Source: Leucobacter aridicollis
Lineage (GTDB): Bacteria; Actinomycetota; Actinomycetes; Actinomycetales; Microbacteriaceae
NCBI RefSeq assembly: GCF_024399335.1
Contig: NZ_CP075339.1
Coordinates: forward strand, 1,922,001 to 1,986,000
Reading direction: 5' to 3'
DNA: 64,000 nucleotides
This document shows positions 15,468 through 25,085 of this stretch, piece after piece. The notes beneath the pieces are model-generated. The model saw nothing but the letters and a program-made list of their open reading frames with translations, had not been told where the DNA came from and searched no databases. Positions within the stretch are counted from its first letter, which is position 1, and every line of letters begins with the position of its first letter. The translations under genes and the position numbers were made by a program.

Positions 15468-18265
15468 CGGGTCTTGCGCCATGCTCGCAAAGCTGCTCTC
15501 GTTCCGGGGGCGCGCCCCGGCCAGGTGAGGGGGTTCACCGGCCCGGGGCGCTCTGGCGGTTGGGGCCGCCAGGCACGGTCGCGCGAGCGACCTGGCCTGG
15601 CGGCCCCACCGGCCGCCCAATACGTCATCTCGCCCCGACGGTCGACGATTGCGAGGGAACCGTGTTCGTCTGTGCGAAGCACCTCAGCCCCAGTAGCCGC
15701 GAGCGTATCGACGAGTTCGGAGTTTGGGTGACCGTATCGGTTGCCGCTCCCGACTGAGATCAACGCCGCGCGGGCGCCGAGCAAGTCGTACATGCCGGGA
15801 GCCTGGTCCCGTGAGCCGTGATGGGCAACTTTCACGACGTCAGCCGTCAACCCTGGATGGCTGCGAAGAAGCGGCTCTTGCTCGTTTGCACCAGTATCTC
15901 CGAGCATGAGCACGGTGAGCGCACCGACATCGACGCGCAATACGAGGCTCGTCGCGTTCACATCGCGATACGACGCGCGAACGGGTGGGGCGAGTACCTC
16001 CCAGCGCATCCCCGCGGTTTCACTCCGGCTGATGCCTGTGTCGGCTCGGACGCCGGCTCCAGCCATTCCGGCTGTGGCTTCGACAGCGGGGATCCCGGCT
16101 TCCACTATCCTGTCGCCTATTCGGCTCCGTCCGAGATCGTCGCCGCTGTCGGGCGGGAGGAGCGCCGAGTCGACTCGCCCGCTGACTGCGTCGAGTGCCC
16201 CCACATGATCCCAGTGGTCGTGAGTCAACACGAGTAAGCTGATCCGCTCCACTCCGAACACATCGAGGCACGCTTCCAGCGCGTCTGGATCATCACCCGT
16301 ATCGACAAGCATCACCTCAGACTTCACGCCTGGGTCGCGAAGCAGCACAGCATCCCCCTGGCCGACGTCGCAGGCGACAATCGCCCAATCAGCTGGCACA
16401 CCGAGACGCAGCACGAGCGGGACAACTACAGTGACCCCTCCGGCGATGCCGACCGCCGCCCCGGCAGTGATCCAGGCAGCGAGAGCCGGGACAAGCGCGG
16501 TTCTCACAGGGCCGATCCACCCTCGTCTGTGACGAACGGCACGGGTTCGACTGCTGGGCCAAGGTTGCCGGTAGTGCACGGCGGCGACGCTTCCTGGCGC
16601 AGCGAGGCCGCGCTGGCTTCGCCGCACGAATATACGAGCAAGCCATGCCAGGCAGTACACAGCCGTAAGTGTGGCGGCACCGCCCCACCCTTCGGGCCAG
16701 AACAATCTCCCGCCAGGCAGCGCGGCTCCTACCTCTCCCGCCGCCTCGATCCAGCGCGCCGGCCACGTTGCGCCCCAGAGCGCTAGCACCCCACTGCCAC
16801 CGGGCAACGCCAGCAGGATCAGCGCGGCGAGGCCAGCTGCGGTTCCCGCAGGAGCCGCGGGTGCGGCAAGCAGGTTCGCGAGCACCCCGCCGAGCGAGAA
16901 GCCTGGCTGCAAGAGCAGTAGCAGCGGGGCGCAACTCACCTGGGCGACGACGGCGACGGCCAGCGGGAGGGCGAGCACTTGGGGCATCCGCGCCCGCCTG
17001 CGCAGCCACGCATTCACGGGTGTTGCTGCGAGAAGTATTCCTGCAGTCGCCACAACGGAGAGCGCAAAGCCAGGCTGGATTGCCTGCCACGGATCAGCCA
17101 AAAGCAGCACAAGGATAGCGAGGCCAAGCGCAGGAAGTGAGCGCCCCTGCTTCCCTCCAAAGTTTCCGGCGAGGAGCACACCCGCCATAATCGCCGCGCG
17201 CTGCACACTCGCATCGGGCCCCACGATCACCACAAACGCAATGAGCGCGCCGCCGGCAATGAGCACACGCCCGCGTCGCCCAAGACCCATGGCCCGTGCC
17301 GCCGCAACGGCTGCGGCGATGACGAGCGCACAGTTAGACCCTGAGACCGCAGTCAGGTGTGTCAGGTTTGATTCGAGCATCAATCGATCTAGCGAGTCCG
17401 ATACAAGGCTCGTATCTCCCACAGCGAGGCCCGGGACGAGCTCTGCCCCGCGTACCCCAGCCGCCGCCGCACGCAGGCCCAGTCTCAGCGCCGCGGCAGC
17501 CTCGCCGAGCGTTGCAGGTACGTTACCCGCGGCGTGGGGACCCACCGTACTCGAGACCGACAACTCGAACGCAGCGAGGCTCTCAGGTGGCCCACGTGTG
17601 AGGGTTCCGGCCGCACACACGGTGGCGCCCGGGTACCAGCCAGCAGGTGGGGCACCGTCGAGCCACAGTATCGCCGACGCAGACGCAGGCACAGGCACAG
17701 GCACAGGCACAGACACCGATGGGGGCACCGCTGCCGGCAGCGGCGCGTGAACACCGCCACCGCAGCCTGATTCGAGGTCGACATCATGCGATCCGGATCC
17801 GGGAGCAGGCACAAGGCGAACGAGTCGGCCACGAACCCAACTCCGCTCTGCATCGTCTCCTCGAGCGCTCGCGGCAGGGGCCGGATAGCCGCCGACAACA
17901 ACAGTTGCAGCAACGCGCGCGCCGCCTCCGAACCGTGATAGCGCCTCCGATACCGAGTCTCGACCGTGTTCAACGACCGCGACGCGCCCAATCACAGCGA
18001 GCAGAGCCGCAACGCAGAGCAGCCCGGCTCCTCCAGTCCATCCCCACTTGCTTTGCCCGGTTGCTCCTCGAGCCCGGCGACGGGCAGCAAGAATCGCCGC
18101 GATACCAACCCCGCCAATGCCCAGCACGACCTCAAACCAAATTGCGGCGCCCGGGATGTGCACAACAACCGCAGCCGCCGCCCAGCACACGATAGCGGGG
18201 GCGAGAAGCCGCCACTGCCCGTGACTGGGCGATGCGCTTGCGACAACACTGCCTGCCGGAGTCAC
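15464..18265 (-). CDS. comEC: ComEC/Rec2 family DNA-uptake channel
   Basis: A 933-residue membrane protein. The N-terminal membrane spans are followed by a DUF4131/OB-like outer region, then the competence domain (LTAVSGSNCALVIAAAVAAA, RAAIMAG near 300-350) with many helices. The C-terminal metallo-beta-lactamase-like domain reads DVGQGDAVLLRDPG and LTHDHWDHVGALD. Known family role: transport of single-stranded DNA through the membrane during transformation. The start overlaps comEA by four bases. The outer region contains a VPVPVPVP run encoded by hexamer repeats. The last 50 residues, after MTYWAAGG, are Arg/Pro-rich, match no family part I know, and are encoded across strong inverted repeats. 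Confidence 0.92.
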   Translation of the reverse strand: MTPAGSVVASASPSHGQWRLLAPAIVCWAAAAVVVHIPGAAIWFEVVLGIGGVGIAAILAARRRARGATGQSKWGWTGGAGLLCVAALLAVIGRVAVVEHGRDSVSEALSRFGGGARVAATVVVGGYPAPAASARGDDAERSWVRGRLVRLVPAPGSGSHDVDLESGCGGGVHAPLPAAVPPSVSVPVPVPVPASASAILWLDGAPPAGWYPGATVCAAGTLTRGPPESLAAFELSVSSTVGPHAAGNVPATLGEAAAALRLGLRAAAAGVRGAELVPGLAVGDTSLVSDSLDRLMLESNLTHLTAVSGSNCALVIAAAVAAARAMGLGRRGRVLIAGGALIAFVVIVGPDASVQRAAIMAGVLLAGNFGGKQGRSLPALGLAILVLLLADPWQAIQPGFALSVVATAGILLAATPVNAWLRRRARMPQVLALPLAVAVVAQVSCAPLLLLLQPGFSLGGVLANLLAAPAAPAGTAAGLAALILLALPGGSGVLALWGATWPARWIEAAGEVGAALPGGRLFWPEGWGGAATLTAVYCLAWLARIFVRRSQRGLAAPGSVAAVHYRQPWPSSRTRAVRHRRGWIGPVRTALVPALAAWITAGAAVGIAGGVTVVVPLVLRLGVPADWAIVACDVGQGDAVLLRDPGVKSEVMLVDTGDDPDALEACLDVFGVERISLLVLTHDHWDHVGALDAVSGRVDSALLPPDSGDDLGRSRIGDRIVEAGIPAVEATAGMAGAGVRADTGISRSETAGMRWEVLAPPVRASYRDVNATSLVLRVDVGALTVLMLGDTGANEQEPLLRSHPGLTADVVKVAHHGSRDQAPGMYDLLGARAALISVGSGNRYGHPNSELVDTLAATGAEVLRTDEHGSLAIVDRRGEMTYWAAGGAARPGRSRDRAWRPQPPERPGPVNPLTWPGRAPGTRAALRAWRKTR
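15504..15608 (+). terminator. Serial hairpins after the siderophore block, inside comEC
   Basis: Three inverted repeats follow the siderophore operon's stop: CCGGGG/CCCCGG (15504-15509, 15515-15520), GGTGA/TCACC near 15524-15539, and the strong TGGGGCCGCCAGG/CCTGGCGGCCCCA (15561-15573, 15596-15608), with a nested GGTCGC/GCGACC (15577-15582, 15587-15592). None has a T-run. All lie in the antisense coding tail of comEC. They could end plus-strand transcription. Confidence 0.5.
17685..17714. repeat. Hexamer repeat inside comEC
   Basis: Five 6-base units in phase with the reading frame: GCAGGC, then ACAGGC three times, then ACAGAC. On the minus strand they encode alternating Val and Pro. In-frame units would change ComEC by two residues per slip without a frameshift. 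Confidence 0.8.
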
Positions 18266-19245
18266 ACGACGACCCTGTCCCGGAACTTGTCGAGGGTCTT
18301 GCTGCCGATGCCACTTACCTCGAGGAGCTGATCGACGTCGGCAAATCTCCCGTTCGCTTCACGCCAATCAATGATGCGCTGAGCGATTGCTGGCCCGATA
18401 CCGGGCAGCTCGGTGAGCCCTTCGGCTCCGGCAGTGTTCACGTTCACACGTCCTTCGACCGCGCCCTCGCCTCCGGCAGCTCCCCCCGTTGGAGCGCCGG
18501 TCCCGGGCAACGCAAGACTGCCTCCGGCTCCCTCGGCAGCAGTCTCAGCGTCGAGAATCACGATCTGCTCGCCGTCGCTCACCTCCCGAGCGAGGTTGAG
18601 CGCAGCAAGTGCAGCGCTCTCCGTTGGACCGCCCGCGGCCGTAATCGCATCGAGCACCCGTGAGCCCGGATCAAGCTCAAGCACACCAGGGTTCACGACC
18701 TCGCCGACGACGTGTACGACAAGCTTTGCTTCCTGAGTCACAAGCTCGCCCGCGCCTCCGGCGTGAGCGTCTACTGCCCCCGTGCCCGCATGAGCGCCGG
18801 GCCCGACTCCATCACCGCCCGTCCCTGTAGCGCTACTCCCGTCACGCCCGTCGGCTTGTGCGAGCCCGACCTCCCCGGTTCCCCCGAGCCCCCGGATGAG
18901 CACCGTCGCAGTGATCGCGAGCGCAACCACGAAGACTGCCACGGACACGAGCGCTGGCACACTCAGAACGCGCCGGAATCGCGCCGACGCTGATTCAGCC
19001 TGCTCCCAACTGAGTGGTTCAGGGTCCGCTCCCACGGTGGGTTCCCCGCGCCAACGCCCCGCGGGCTGTGTCTCACCTGCACGCCCCGCGACCGACGCTT
19101 TGCGAGGATCCTTGGCTCCGGCGGGCGTGGACGGCGTCTCCGGTCGGATAGCAGGGTGGGTGGGGTGATTATGACGGGTTCGAGGCCGAGACACGATCGG
19201 CGGTGAGGGGGGTCGGGTTGCGGGATTCATGTGCCCACTCTTCAC
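18262..19245 (-). CDS. comEA: ComEA family DNA-binding protein
   Basis: A 327-residue protein with a long Pro/Arg-rich cytoplasmic N-terminus, one membrane span (about 93-117: LSVPALVSVAVFVVALAITA), an SLBB domain (VVHVVGEVVNPGVLELDPGSR) and a C-terminal double helix-hairpin-helix (INVNTA-like VNVNTAGAEGLTELPGIG and LLEVSGIGSKTLDKFRD). ComEA binds incoming double-stranded DNA at the cell surface for ComEC. The start is GTG 19245, or ATG 19230, which would shorten it by five residues. The stop overlaps the comEC start, so the two are cotranslated. The N-terminal 90 residues are longer than usual and low in complexity. Confidence 0.93.
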   Translation of the reverse strand: MKSGHMNPATRPPSPPIVSRPRTRHNHPTHPAIRPETPSTPAGAKDPRKASVAGRAGETQPAGRWRGEPTVGADPEPLSWEQAESASARFRRVLSVPALVSVAVFVVALAITATVLIRGLGGTGEVGLAQADGRDGSSATGTGGDGVGPGAHAGTGAVDAHAGGAGELVTQEAKLVVHVVGEVVNPGVLELDPGSRVLDAITAAGGPTESAALAALNLAREVSDGEQIVILDAETAAEGAGGSLALPGTGAPTGGAAGGEGAVEGRVNVNTAGAEGLTELPGIGPAIAQRIIDWREANGRFADVDQLLEVSGIGSKTLDKFRDRVVV

Positions 19246-19382
19246 GCCGCTCGCGAGCGAGAGGAACGACGAGCATCATCTGTGGATGAATCGCGCCAAT
19301 CGTGGCGGCAGCACATGCTGCGTGCAACGCTCCAACGCTGTCAGTACGGTCAAATCGCCCGAACTGCCACTCGCGACATTGG

Positions 19383-20063
19383 TCAGACTGCGGCCGGCTG
19401 CCAGTCGGGGTTCGCCGCGCGAATACCAGCAAAGGCGAGCTCGATTGGCAGTTGCTCTCCGAAATGGGTTGAGGCGACCCACACGTCGCCCTGGAAGCCA
19501 AACCAATTCGTCTGCTTCATCGTCCCGTCGTCGACCGTGTGTGTGAACAGCACGACGCCCTGCGACTCAGACTCAACATAGTCTGAGCGGCGCAGGTCTT
19601 CGACAAGCCCGGCTCGGATCGCCGTCGGCAGGTTCGCAACGAATATGTTCGTCGTGTGGTCTGAGAGTGGCACGCCCCAGTAACACGGCACCACCTCGGT
19701 CGCGGCTTCAAAGGCTGACGCTGCGGATTGCCCAAGCGATGCCGTCAGGTGGGCTTCGTCGTCTGGGCCGTCCCAGGGTTCGAAGTTCTCGCCGAGCTTC
19801 GCTTGGACTTGTGCAAGCGGAATAAGCGTGTCGCAGGGAGGAATCGTCACAGGCGGGCCCGGATCGCTTGGCGCAACCGCCCCAGTGTCGCCGGCTGCTT
19901 CACCGTCAGCGTCGCCGGGGGCTGGCGCGATCTCAGAGTCGGTGGGCCGGGGCTCGGAGTTGGTCGAGGCAGGCCCGCAGGCTGTGAGCGCCAGCACCGC
20001 GCACGCGGCGACGACCGTCGCGAACATGAACTTCGGCCCAGGTGTGCTTCGCCGCTCAGTCAT
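19383..20063 (-). CDS. Unknown secreted lipoprotein
   Basis: A 226-residue lipoprotein of unknown function. The signal peptide ends in the lipobox LTAC with lipidated Cys29, followed by a Pro/Ser/Asp/Gly-rich linker to about residue 72. The folded part starts VTIPPCDTLIPLAQVQ and has a second Cys in VVPCYWGVPLSD, so a disulfide is possible. The start ATG at 20063 has GGCGGGA upstream, and a promoter with an extended -10 lies 40 bases further. It stands alone between leuS and comEA, both on the same strand. Nothing around it suggests a role beyond surface exposure. Confidence 0.8.
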   Translation of the reverse strand: MTERRSTPGPKFMFATVVAACAVLALTACGPASTNSEPRPTDSEIAPAPGDADGEAAGDTGAVAPSDPGPPVTIPPCDTLIPLAQVQAKLGENFEPWDGPDDEAHLTASLGQSAASAFEAATEVVPCYWGVPLSDHTTNIFVANLPTAIRAGLVEDLRRSDYVESESQGVVLFTHTVDDGTMKQTNWFGFQGDVWVASTHFGEQLPIELAFAGIRAANPDWQPAAV

Positions 20064-20103
20064 CGTCCCGCCTCAGTCACTCGTTCAGGTTCCTGCCCCT
20101 CTC

Positions 20104-20112
20104 AACATAGCA
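20104..20112 (-). promoter_or_regulatory. Extended -10 for the 20063 lipoprotein
   Basis: On the minus strand TGCTATGTT is a TGn extended -10 whose predicted start, near 20098, gives a leader of about 35 bases with a ribosome binding site before the ATG. Confidence 0.5.
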
Positions 20113-20185
20113 GTGCCCCGTTCCTGCTACGAGGGTCGGGGCACTGTACGCTCACCGCCCGGCTAGCGAACGGCGACGGTCGCAG

Positions 20186-22729
20186 CTACGCTGCGGGCTT
20201 CGTCGCGATTGAGACAATCTTCGGTGCTCGCGCGATCACCTTGACGATTTCGCGGTCTCCGATCGCGCGCTTGGCATTCGCCGAGGCGCGAGCGGCCGTC
20301 TCGGCGTCTTCGTTCGAGATCGAGGTCGACACCGTGATCTTGTCGCGCACCTTCCCGTCGACCTGCACGATCATGAGCGCCTCGTCGACGACGGTGAGTG
20401 AGGAGTCACCCTTCGGCCACTCGGCGAGCGCGACGGTGGCGTCATGCCCGAGCATCGCCCACATATCCTCGGCCGCGTAGGGCGCGTACATCGACAGAAT
20501 GACCGCAATCGCCTCCGCAGACTCGCGCACGGCAGGATCGGCGACGCCGGCCCCCGAGTCGATCGCCTTGCGGGTCACGTTCACCTGCTCCATCAGGCGC
20601 GCGACAATAACGTTGAACTTGTACGACTCAGCGAGCTGAGGCGCGTCGATCAGCAGTTGGTGCGTGCTCCGGCGCAGCGCTTTGTCGCCCGCCGAGAAGT
20701 CGCTACCGACAGGAGCTCCGCCGATCTCAACATCGTGGGCGATGCGCCAGGCGCGGGCGAGGAACTTCGCCGAGCCCTGCACTGAAACGTCTGCCCAGTC
20801 GATGTCGTCCTCCGGCGGGCCGGCGAACGCAAGAGTCACGCGAAGCGCGTCAGCCCCGTGCTCCTCGAGTTCAGACGCGAACTCAACCAGGTTACCCTTC
20901 GATTTTGACATCTTGGCGCCGTCGAGCAGCACCATGCCCTGGTTGAGCATGTCGAGGAACGGCTCTTCAAAGTCGATGTATCCGAGATCGAACATCACCT
21001 TCGTGATGAAGCGCGAGTAGAGCAGGTGCAGAATTGCGTGCTCAACACCGCCGACGTACTGGTCAACCGGTGCCCACTTTTTCGCCTCGGCCGGATCAAA
21101 TGCTTGCGTTGGATCGTTCGCGGAGAGGAAGCGGAAGTAGTACCACGAACTATCGACGAACGTGTCCATCGTGTCTGGGTCGCGGGTGAGCTTCTCGCCA
21201 GTATCGGGATCAACGACGGTCGACCAGTCAGTCGCAGCGCCGAGCGGTGATGACCCCTTCGGCTTGAGATCGAGCCCCGCCGCCGCGGGAAGCTCAACGG
21301 GGAGCGAAGTCTCGGAGACCGGCCTCATAGTGCCGTCCTCTGCGTAGAGAATCGGGATAGGCGTTCCCCAGTAGCGCTGGCGAGATATGAGCCAGTCGCG
21401 CAGGCGATACGTTGTCGTGGCACGGCCCGTGCCGCGCTCCTCGAGAACCTCAATCGCCTTCGCGATTGCCGAGAGCTTGTCGAGGCCATCGAGCTCGCCC
21501 GAATTGACAAGCTTGCCCTCGCCTGCTGTTGCCACGCCCGAGACTGCAGGATCAGCAAGCACCTCGCCGTCCTCGTCGCGAACTTCGACGACAACGCGAA
21601 CCGGCAGGTCAAACTTCAGTGCGAAGTCGAGGTCACGCTGGTCGTGCGCAGGTACAGCCATGATCGCTCCGTGACCGTAGTCTGCGAGAACGTAGTCTGA
21701 TGCCCAAACGGGAATGCGCTCACCGTTCACGGGGTTTACAGCGAAATGGTCGAGGAAGATGCCCGTCTTTTCACGGTCGGTGCTCTGCCGCTCGATCTCG
21801 GTCTGTTTCTGTGTCGCCTCGAGATATGCCTGGAACTGCATCCGCACCTCGGAGGACGCGCCCGCCGCGAGTTCGGCTGCAAGATCTGAGTCGGGAGCAA
21901 CGACCATGAAAGTTGCGCCGTGCAGCGTGTCCGGCCGGGTCGTGAAGACGGGAACTTTCTCAGAGCGGCCCTCGATCTCGAACTCGACCTCAGCCCCCTT
22001 CGATCGACCGATCCAGTTGCGCTGCATATTCAGCACCTTTGCTGGCCAACGCCCCTCGAGCGCGTCGAGGTCGTCGAGCAGCCGATCCGCATAGTCGGTG
22101 ATGCGGAAGTACCACTGCGTGAGCTTCTTCTTCACAACCATGGCGCCTGAGCGCTCCGAGGTTCCGTCGGCAAGCACTTGCTCGTTCGCGAGCACGGTCT
22201 GGTCTACCGGGTCCCAGTTCACCCAGCTCGCCTTACGGTACGCAAGGCCCTTCTCGTACATCTTCAAGAAGATCCACTGGTTCCACTTGTAGTACTCGGG
22301 GTCGCTCGTGTGAAGCACGCGGCTCCAGTCAAACGACGGCGCGTACACTCGGAACGAGGCCTTCTGCTGCGCGATGTTTGCGTAGGTCCACTCGCGTGGG
22401 TCAACCCCGCGCTTGATCGCGGCGTTCTCTGCGGGAAGACCGAACGAGTCCCACCCGATCGGGTGCAACACATCGTACCCCTGACCGCGCCAGTACCGCG
22501 CCATGATGTCGCCGAAGCAGAACGCCTCCGCATGACCCATGTGCAGGTCCCCAGAGGGGTACGGGAACATGTCGAGTACGTACTTTCGCGGCCGGTCTGA
22601 TTCAAGCCCGGCGGGCACCTCGAACGGCTTCAGATCCTCCCAGACCGGCAGCCACCGATCCTGAATCGCCTTGAAGTCATAGCCCTGCTCAGCATCCTGC
22701 TGGCCGGTTCCCTGCTCGCTCACACGCAC
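20186..22729 (-). CDS. leuS: Leucyl-tRNA synthetase
   Basis: LeuRS charges tRNA-Leu. The 847-residue protein has the class I motifs HMGH (63-66, in [15 protein letters not shown]) and KMSKS (606-610), a CP1 editing domain with [15 protein letters not shown], and a C-terminal anticodon-binding and extension part. The start is taken as GTG 22729, with GAGG just upstream; a second in-frame GTG is two codons later. A promoter with TTGACG and CTAGAT overlaps the end of pabB. I looked for a T-box leader and saw none: the 69 bases to pabB are too short. Its neighbours comEA and comEC, downstream past the lipoprotein, are a common actinobacterial arrangement. Confidence 0.98.
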   Translation of the reverse strand: MRVSEQGTGQQDAEQGYDFKAIQDRWLPVWEDLKPFEVPAGLESDRPRKYVLDMFPYPSGDLHMGHAEAFCFGDIMARYWRGQGYDVLHPIGWDSFGLPAENAAIKRGVDPREWTYANIAQQKASFRVYAPSFDWSRVLHTSDPEYYKWNQWIFLKMYEKGLAYRKASWVNWDPVDQTVLANEQVLADGTSERSGAMVVKKKLTQWYFRITDYADRLLDDLDALEGRWPAKVLNMQRNWIGRSKGAEVEFEIEGRSEKVPVFTTRPDTLHGATFMVVAPDSDLAAELAAGASSEVRMQFQAYLEATQKQTEIERQSTDREKTGIFLDHFAVNPVNGERIPVWASDYVLADYGHGAIMAVPAHDQRDLDFALKFDLPVRVVVEVRDEDGEVLADPAVSGVATAGEGKLVNSGELDGLDKLSAIAKAIEVLEERGTGRATTTYRLRDWLISRQRYWGTPIPILYAEDGTMRPVSETSLPVELPAAAGLDLKPKGSSPLGAATDWSTVVDPDTGEKLTRDPDTMDTFVDSSWYYFRFLSANDPTQAFDPAEAKKWAPVDQYVGGVEHAILHLLYSRFITKVMFDLGYIDFEEPFLDMLNQGMVLLDGAKMSKSKGNLVEFASELEEHGADALRVTLAFAGPPEDDIDWADVSVQGSAKFLARAWRIAHDVEIGGAPVGSDFSAGDKALRRSTHQLLIDAPQLAESYKFNVIVARLMEQVNVTRKAIDSGAGVADPAVRESAEAIAVILSMYAPYAAEDMWAMLGHDATVALAEWPKGDSSLTVVDEALMIVQVDGKVRDKITVSTSISNEDAETAARASANAKRAIGDREIVKVIARAPKIVSIATKPAA

Positions 22730-22772
22730 CTCAACACTCGTCGATCACTTCGGGCCCCTTCGGGCCACACAC

Positions 22773-22802
22773 ATCTAGCCAGTTTATCCCGCTGAGCGTC
22801 AA
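22773..22802 (-). promoter_or_regulatory. Candidate leuS promoter
   Basis: On the minus strand TTGACG (22802-22797) and CTAGAT (22778-22773) are 18 bases apart. The -35 overlaps the pabB stop codon. The predicted start near 22766 leaves a leader of about 37 bases. Confidence 0.4.
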
Positions 22803-24226
22803 AGAACTGCCAGCATCGCGGCTGCCTTCAGATCTCGCTCACGAACCTCCGCCGCAGCGTCAGAATCGATCGTGATTCCGCCGCCAGCTCCGACAAGGGC
22901 GACGCGCGCGACCGCCCCGCCTGCCGCACCGGTTTCTCCCCTTCCGGCGAGACCGGGCCCGCGCAACTCGACGCCTCGGATTGTCATCGCGAGCTCGGCG
23001 TTCCCGGAGTCGTCGATCCACCCGAAGCAGCCCGAGTAGAGCCCCCGCGGACCCGCCTCAAGCGAGGCCAAGATTTCGACCGCGCTCCGTTTCGGCGCAC
23101 CAGTCATAGATCCGCCGGGAAAACAGCTCCCGATTGCATCGAATACGTCGGCTGAGCCCGCAAGTTCCCCGGCAACAGTGCTGACAAGTTGGTGCACCCG
23201 TGGGTGGCTCTCGACCTCGAGGAATCGCTCGACACGAACAGTCCCCGGAGCGCACACGCGTGTGAGATCGTTCCGCATGAGGTCGACGATCATCAGGTTC
23301 TCCGCGCGCTCCTTCGGGTCGGCTGCGAGCTCGGACGCAAGGGCGGAATCCTGTGTGGCGTTGACCCCGCGCGGGCGAGTGCCCTTGATCGGGTGTGTTC
23401 GCAGAGTGCGCCCCACCACCGAAAGAAACCGTTCAGGGCTCGCGCTCACGAGCGCTCGGTCGGGGGTGACGATGACGCCGCCGCGCGTCGCCCCGCCCCG
23501 AATTCGCGTGTACAGCTCGAGCGGCAGCGCATCGGTCTCAGTCTCAACTGTGTCAGTCAGGCACAGGACGTAGGCGTCCCCACGGCGGATTGCGGCTCTG
23601 CACGACTCAACACTGGCATTGTAGTCAGTTCCCCGCCAGGAGGGAGCATCAGGCACACGGTGACCGGAACTCACTGCCTGCGTTTCGGCACCACGTCCCC
23701 CGCTGTCATTCAGCGACGGCTCGAGTATCTCTCGGAGTCGTGCCACGGCGGCCTCGTCACCATGGAGGGCAGCGGTGCCGGCTGAGTGGTCGAGCACGAG
23801 CACAGCGTCGCAACGCAACGCGAAGCCCGGCGCGACAGGGTCGGGCGCCGGCTCGACTCCGAGCAGCCCGACGCCAAACTCGTACCCGAGGGCAACAATC
23901 CATCCGGTGTGCAGCCCCGCGCCGAGAGCGTCGCCCTGCCCGGCTCCGGCGGCACACAGCGGATCTGCGGAAGGTTTGCGAGCTCCGTCGCTAGGCGCCC
24001 TTGAGCTGGAGGCTCCACGTGCACGGGAAAACTCACGGAGCCCCGCAAGAAACTCCCCCTCGTGCCCGGCGGCTGCGTATCGCGTCTCCGCAGCAACTCC
24101 GAGATAGCTCACGCGCCGCTCCCCCAGAGGTGCGTCCTCGCCATCGAGCCAGAACCATGCCGATCCGCTGCTCGCGAGCGCCTGCGCCGCCGCCCCCGCG
24201 GTTACCGCCGCTCCCCAGTTTTCCAC
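22799..24226 (-). CDS. pabB: Aminodeoxychorismate synthase component I
   Basis: A chorismate-utilising enzyme of 475 residues. The active site carries HPIKGTRPRG: the Lys of PIKGT marks PabB (4-amino-4-deoxychorismate, folate pathway), whereas TrpE has PIAGT. Other conserved parts are NLMIVDLMRNDLTRVC and FPGGSMTGAPKRSAVEIL. I chose the GTG at 24226 because TACGAT lies exactly six bases before it; an in-frame GTG at 24232 would add two residues. The divergent neighbour is a PabC-like lyase. The amidotransferase PabA, which supplies ammonia, is not in the window and may be shared with TrpG. The N-terminal third is divergent. Confidence 0.9.
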   Translation of the reverse strand: MENWGAAVTAGAAAQALASSGSAWFWLDGEDAPLGERRVSYLGVAAETRYAAAGHEGEFLAGLREFSRARGASSSRAPSDGARKPSADPLCAAGAGQGDALGAGLHTGWIVALGYEFGVGLLGVEPAPDPVAPGFALRCDAVLVLDHSAGTAALHGDEAAVARLREILEPSLNDSGGRGAETQAVSSGHRVPDAPSWRGTDYNASVESCRAAIRRGDAYVLCLTDTVETETDALPLELYTRIRGGATRGGVIVTPDRALVSASPERFLSVVGRTLRTHPIKGTRPRGVNATQDSALASELAADPKERAENLMIVDLMRNDLTRVCAPGTVRVERFLEVESHPRVHQLVSTVAGELAGSADVFDAIGSCFPGGSMTGAPKRSAVEILASLEAGPRGLYSGCFGWIDDSGNAELAMTIRGVELRGPGLAGRGETGAAGGAVARVALVGAGGGITIDSDAAAEVRERDLKAAAMLAVL

Positions 24227-24232
24227 CCTCAC

Positions 24233-24238
24233 ATCGTA
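24233..24238 (-). promoter_or_regulatory. Candidate leaderless -10 of pabB
   Basis: On the minus strand TACGAT, six bases (GTGAGG), then GTG 24226. It lies four bases from the -10 of the divergent pabC-like gene. Confidence 0.5.
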
Positions 24239-24242
24239 GTGC

Positions 24243-24248
24243 TACGCT
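24243..24248 (+). promoter_or_regulatory. Candidate leaderless -10 of the pabC-like gene
   Basis: TACGCT, six bases (CACGCA), then ATG 24255. Its -35 region would fall inside the pabB coding sequence, so the two promoters share DNA. Confidence 0.5.
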
Positions 24249-24254
24249 CACGCA

Positions 24255-25049
24255 ATGAGCACTTTCGCGCCGCCGCCTGAACTGCTCGTCGCGGACTCGT
24301 TTCGCGTGCGGGCGCGCTCCGGGGTCGCAGAAGTTCGCGGGTTCCAACGCCATCTCGAGCGGTTCGTCCGCAGCGTCGGCCGGGCGCGGGCACAGCATCG
24401 GCCAGCGGCAGCGGGGTCGCCGGACATCGACACCTTTCTCGCAGCCTCGTTGCGTGAGATTGCAGATTTCGGCGAGGGATTTCCCCGCCTTGAACTCTGG
24501 CGAGAGGCCAGCGGGGATCTCAGATACGACTATACGCTTCGACCGCTTCCACCACTCGGCGAGTCGCTCACCATGCGGAGTGTGTCGCTCCCCGCACCTC
24601 CTCAAGTTCGAGTGAAAGGCCCCCACATTGCCGCCTACGCTGCCCTCACTCGGCAGCTGGGTGCCGAGCCCCTCCTTATCCACCCTGACGGCCGCGTCCG
24701 CGAAGGAGCGACAACGAGCCTCGTGTTCTGGCCCAAAGAGCGTGAGAGTTCCGGTTGTGTCGTTGCCGATACCGCCCGGGTCGAGTCAGTGTCCGAGTCG
24801 ATCCTTGCGGCAGCGGCCCTCCGGCGCTTCGCGGGGAGGGCGCAGCTCGGAGACGGGCAGGGGGCGTTTGCTCGGGCGACAGTCACCGTCGCCGAGCTGA
24901 GCCGTTGCGAGGTGTGGGCAGTGAACGCGCTGCACGGGATCAGACCCGTCTCCCGGATCAACGATGTCGAGCTTGCGCACCCTGACGCAGAGCGCCTGAG
25001 CTGGTTCCGAGAGGCGCTCGATGCCGCTTGGGAGCCTATCCTGCGGTAG
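24255..25049 (+). CDS. pabC: Aminodeoxychorismate lyase-like, class IV aminotransferase fold
   Basis: A 264-residue PLP-fold type IV protein. The candidate PLP Lys is Lys120 in RVKGPHIAAYAAL, and the later REGATTSLVFW corresponds to the conserved Glu and phosphate-binding loop. PabC splits 4-amino-4-deoxychorismate into p-aminobenzoate and pyruvate for folate synthesis. Pairing with pabB, though divergent, supports this over branched-chain or D-amino acid transaminase. The ATG at 24255 has no ribosome binding site but a leaderless-type promoter six bases upstream. It ends 36 bases before the cydC stop on the other strand; I see no clear terminator there. Confidence 0.8.
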   Translation: MSTFAPPPELLVADSFRVRARSGVAEVRGFQRHLERFVRSVGRARAQHRPAAAGSPDIDTFLAASLREIADFGEGFPRLELWREASGDLRYDYTLRPLPPLGESLTMRSVSLPAPPQVRVKGPHIAAYAALTRQLGAEPLLIHPDGRVREGATTSLVFWPKERESSGCVVADTARVESVSESILAAAALRRFAGRAQLGDGQGAFARATVTVAELSRCEVWAVNALHGIRPVSRINDVELAHPDAERLSWFREALDAAWEPILR

Positions 25050-25085
25050 TTCTAACCGCCGTGTAACAGGCTCTGTCGGCGAGCC

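Noticed and set aside
15504..15608. Inverted repeats as transposon ends
   Set aside because: They are nested hairpins within 105 bases with no transposase or target duplication.
22730..22798. T-box or leucine riboswitch before leuS
   Set aside because: The gap is too short and has no T-box sequence.
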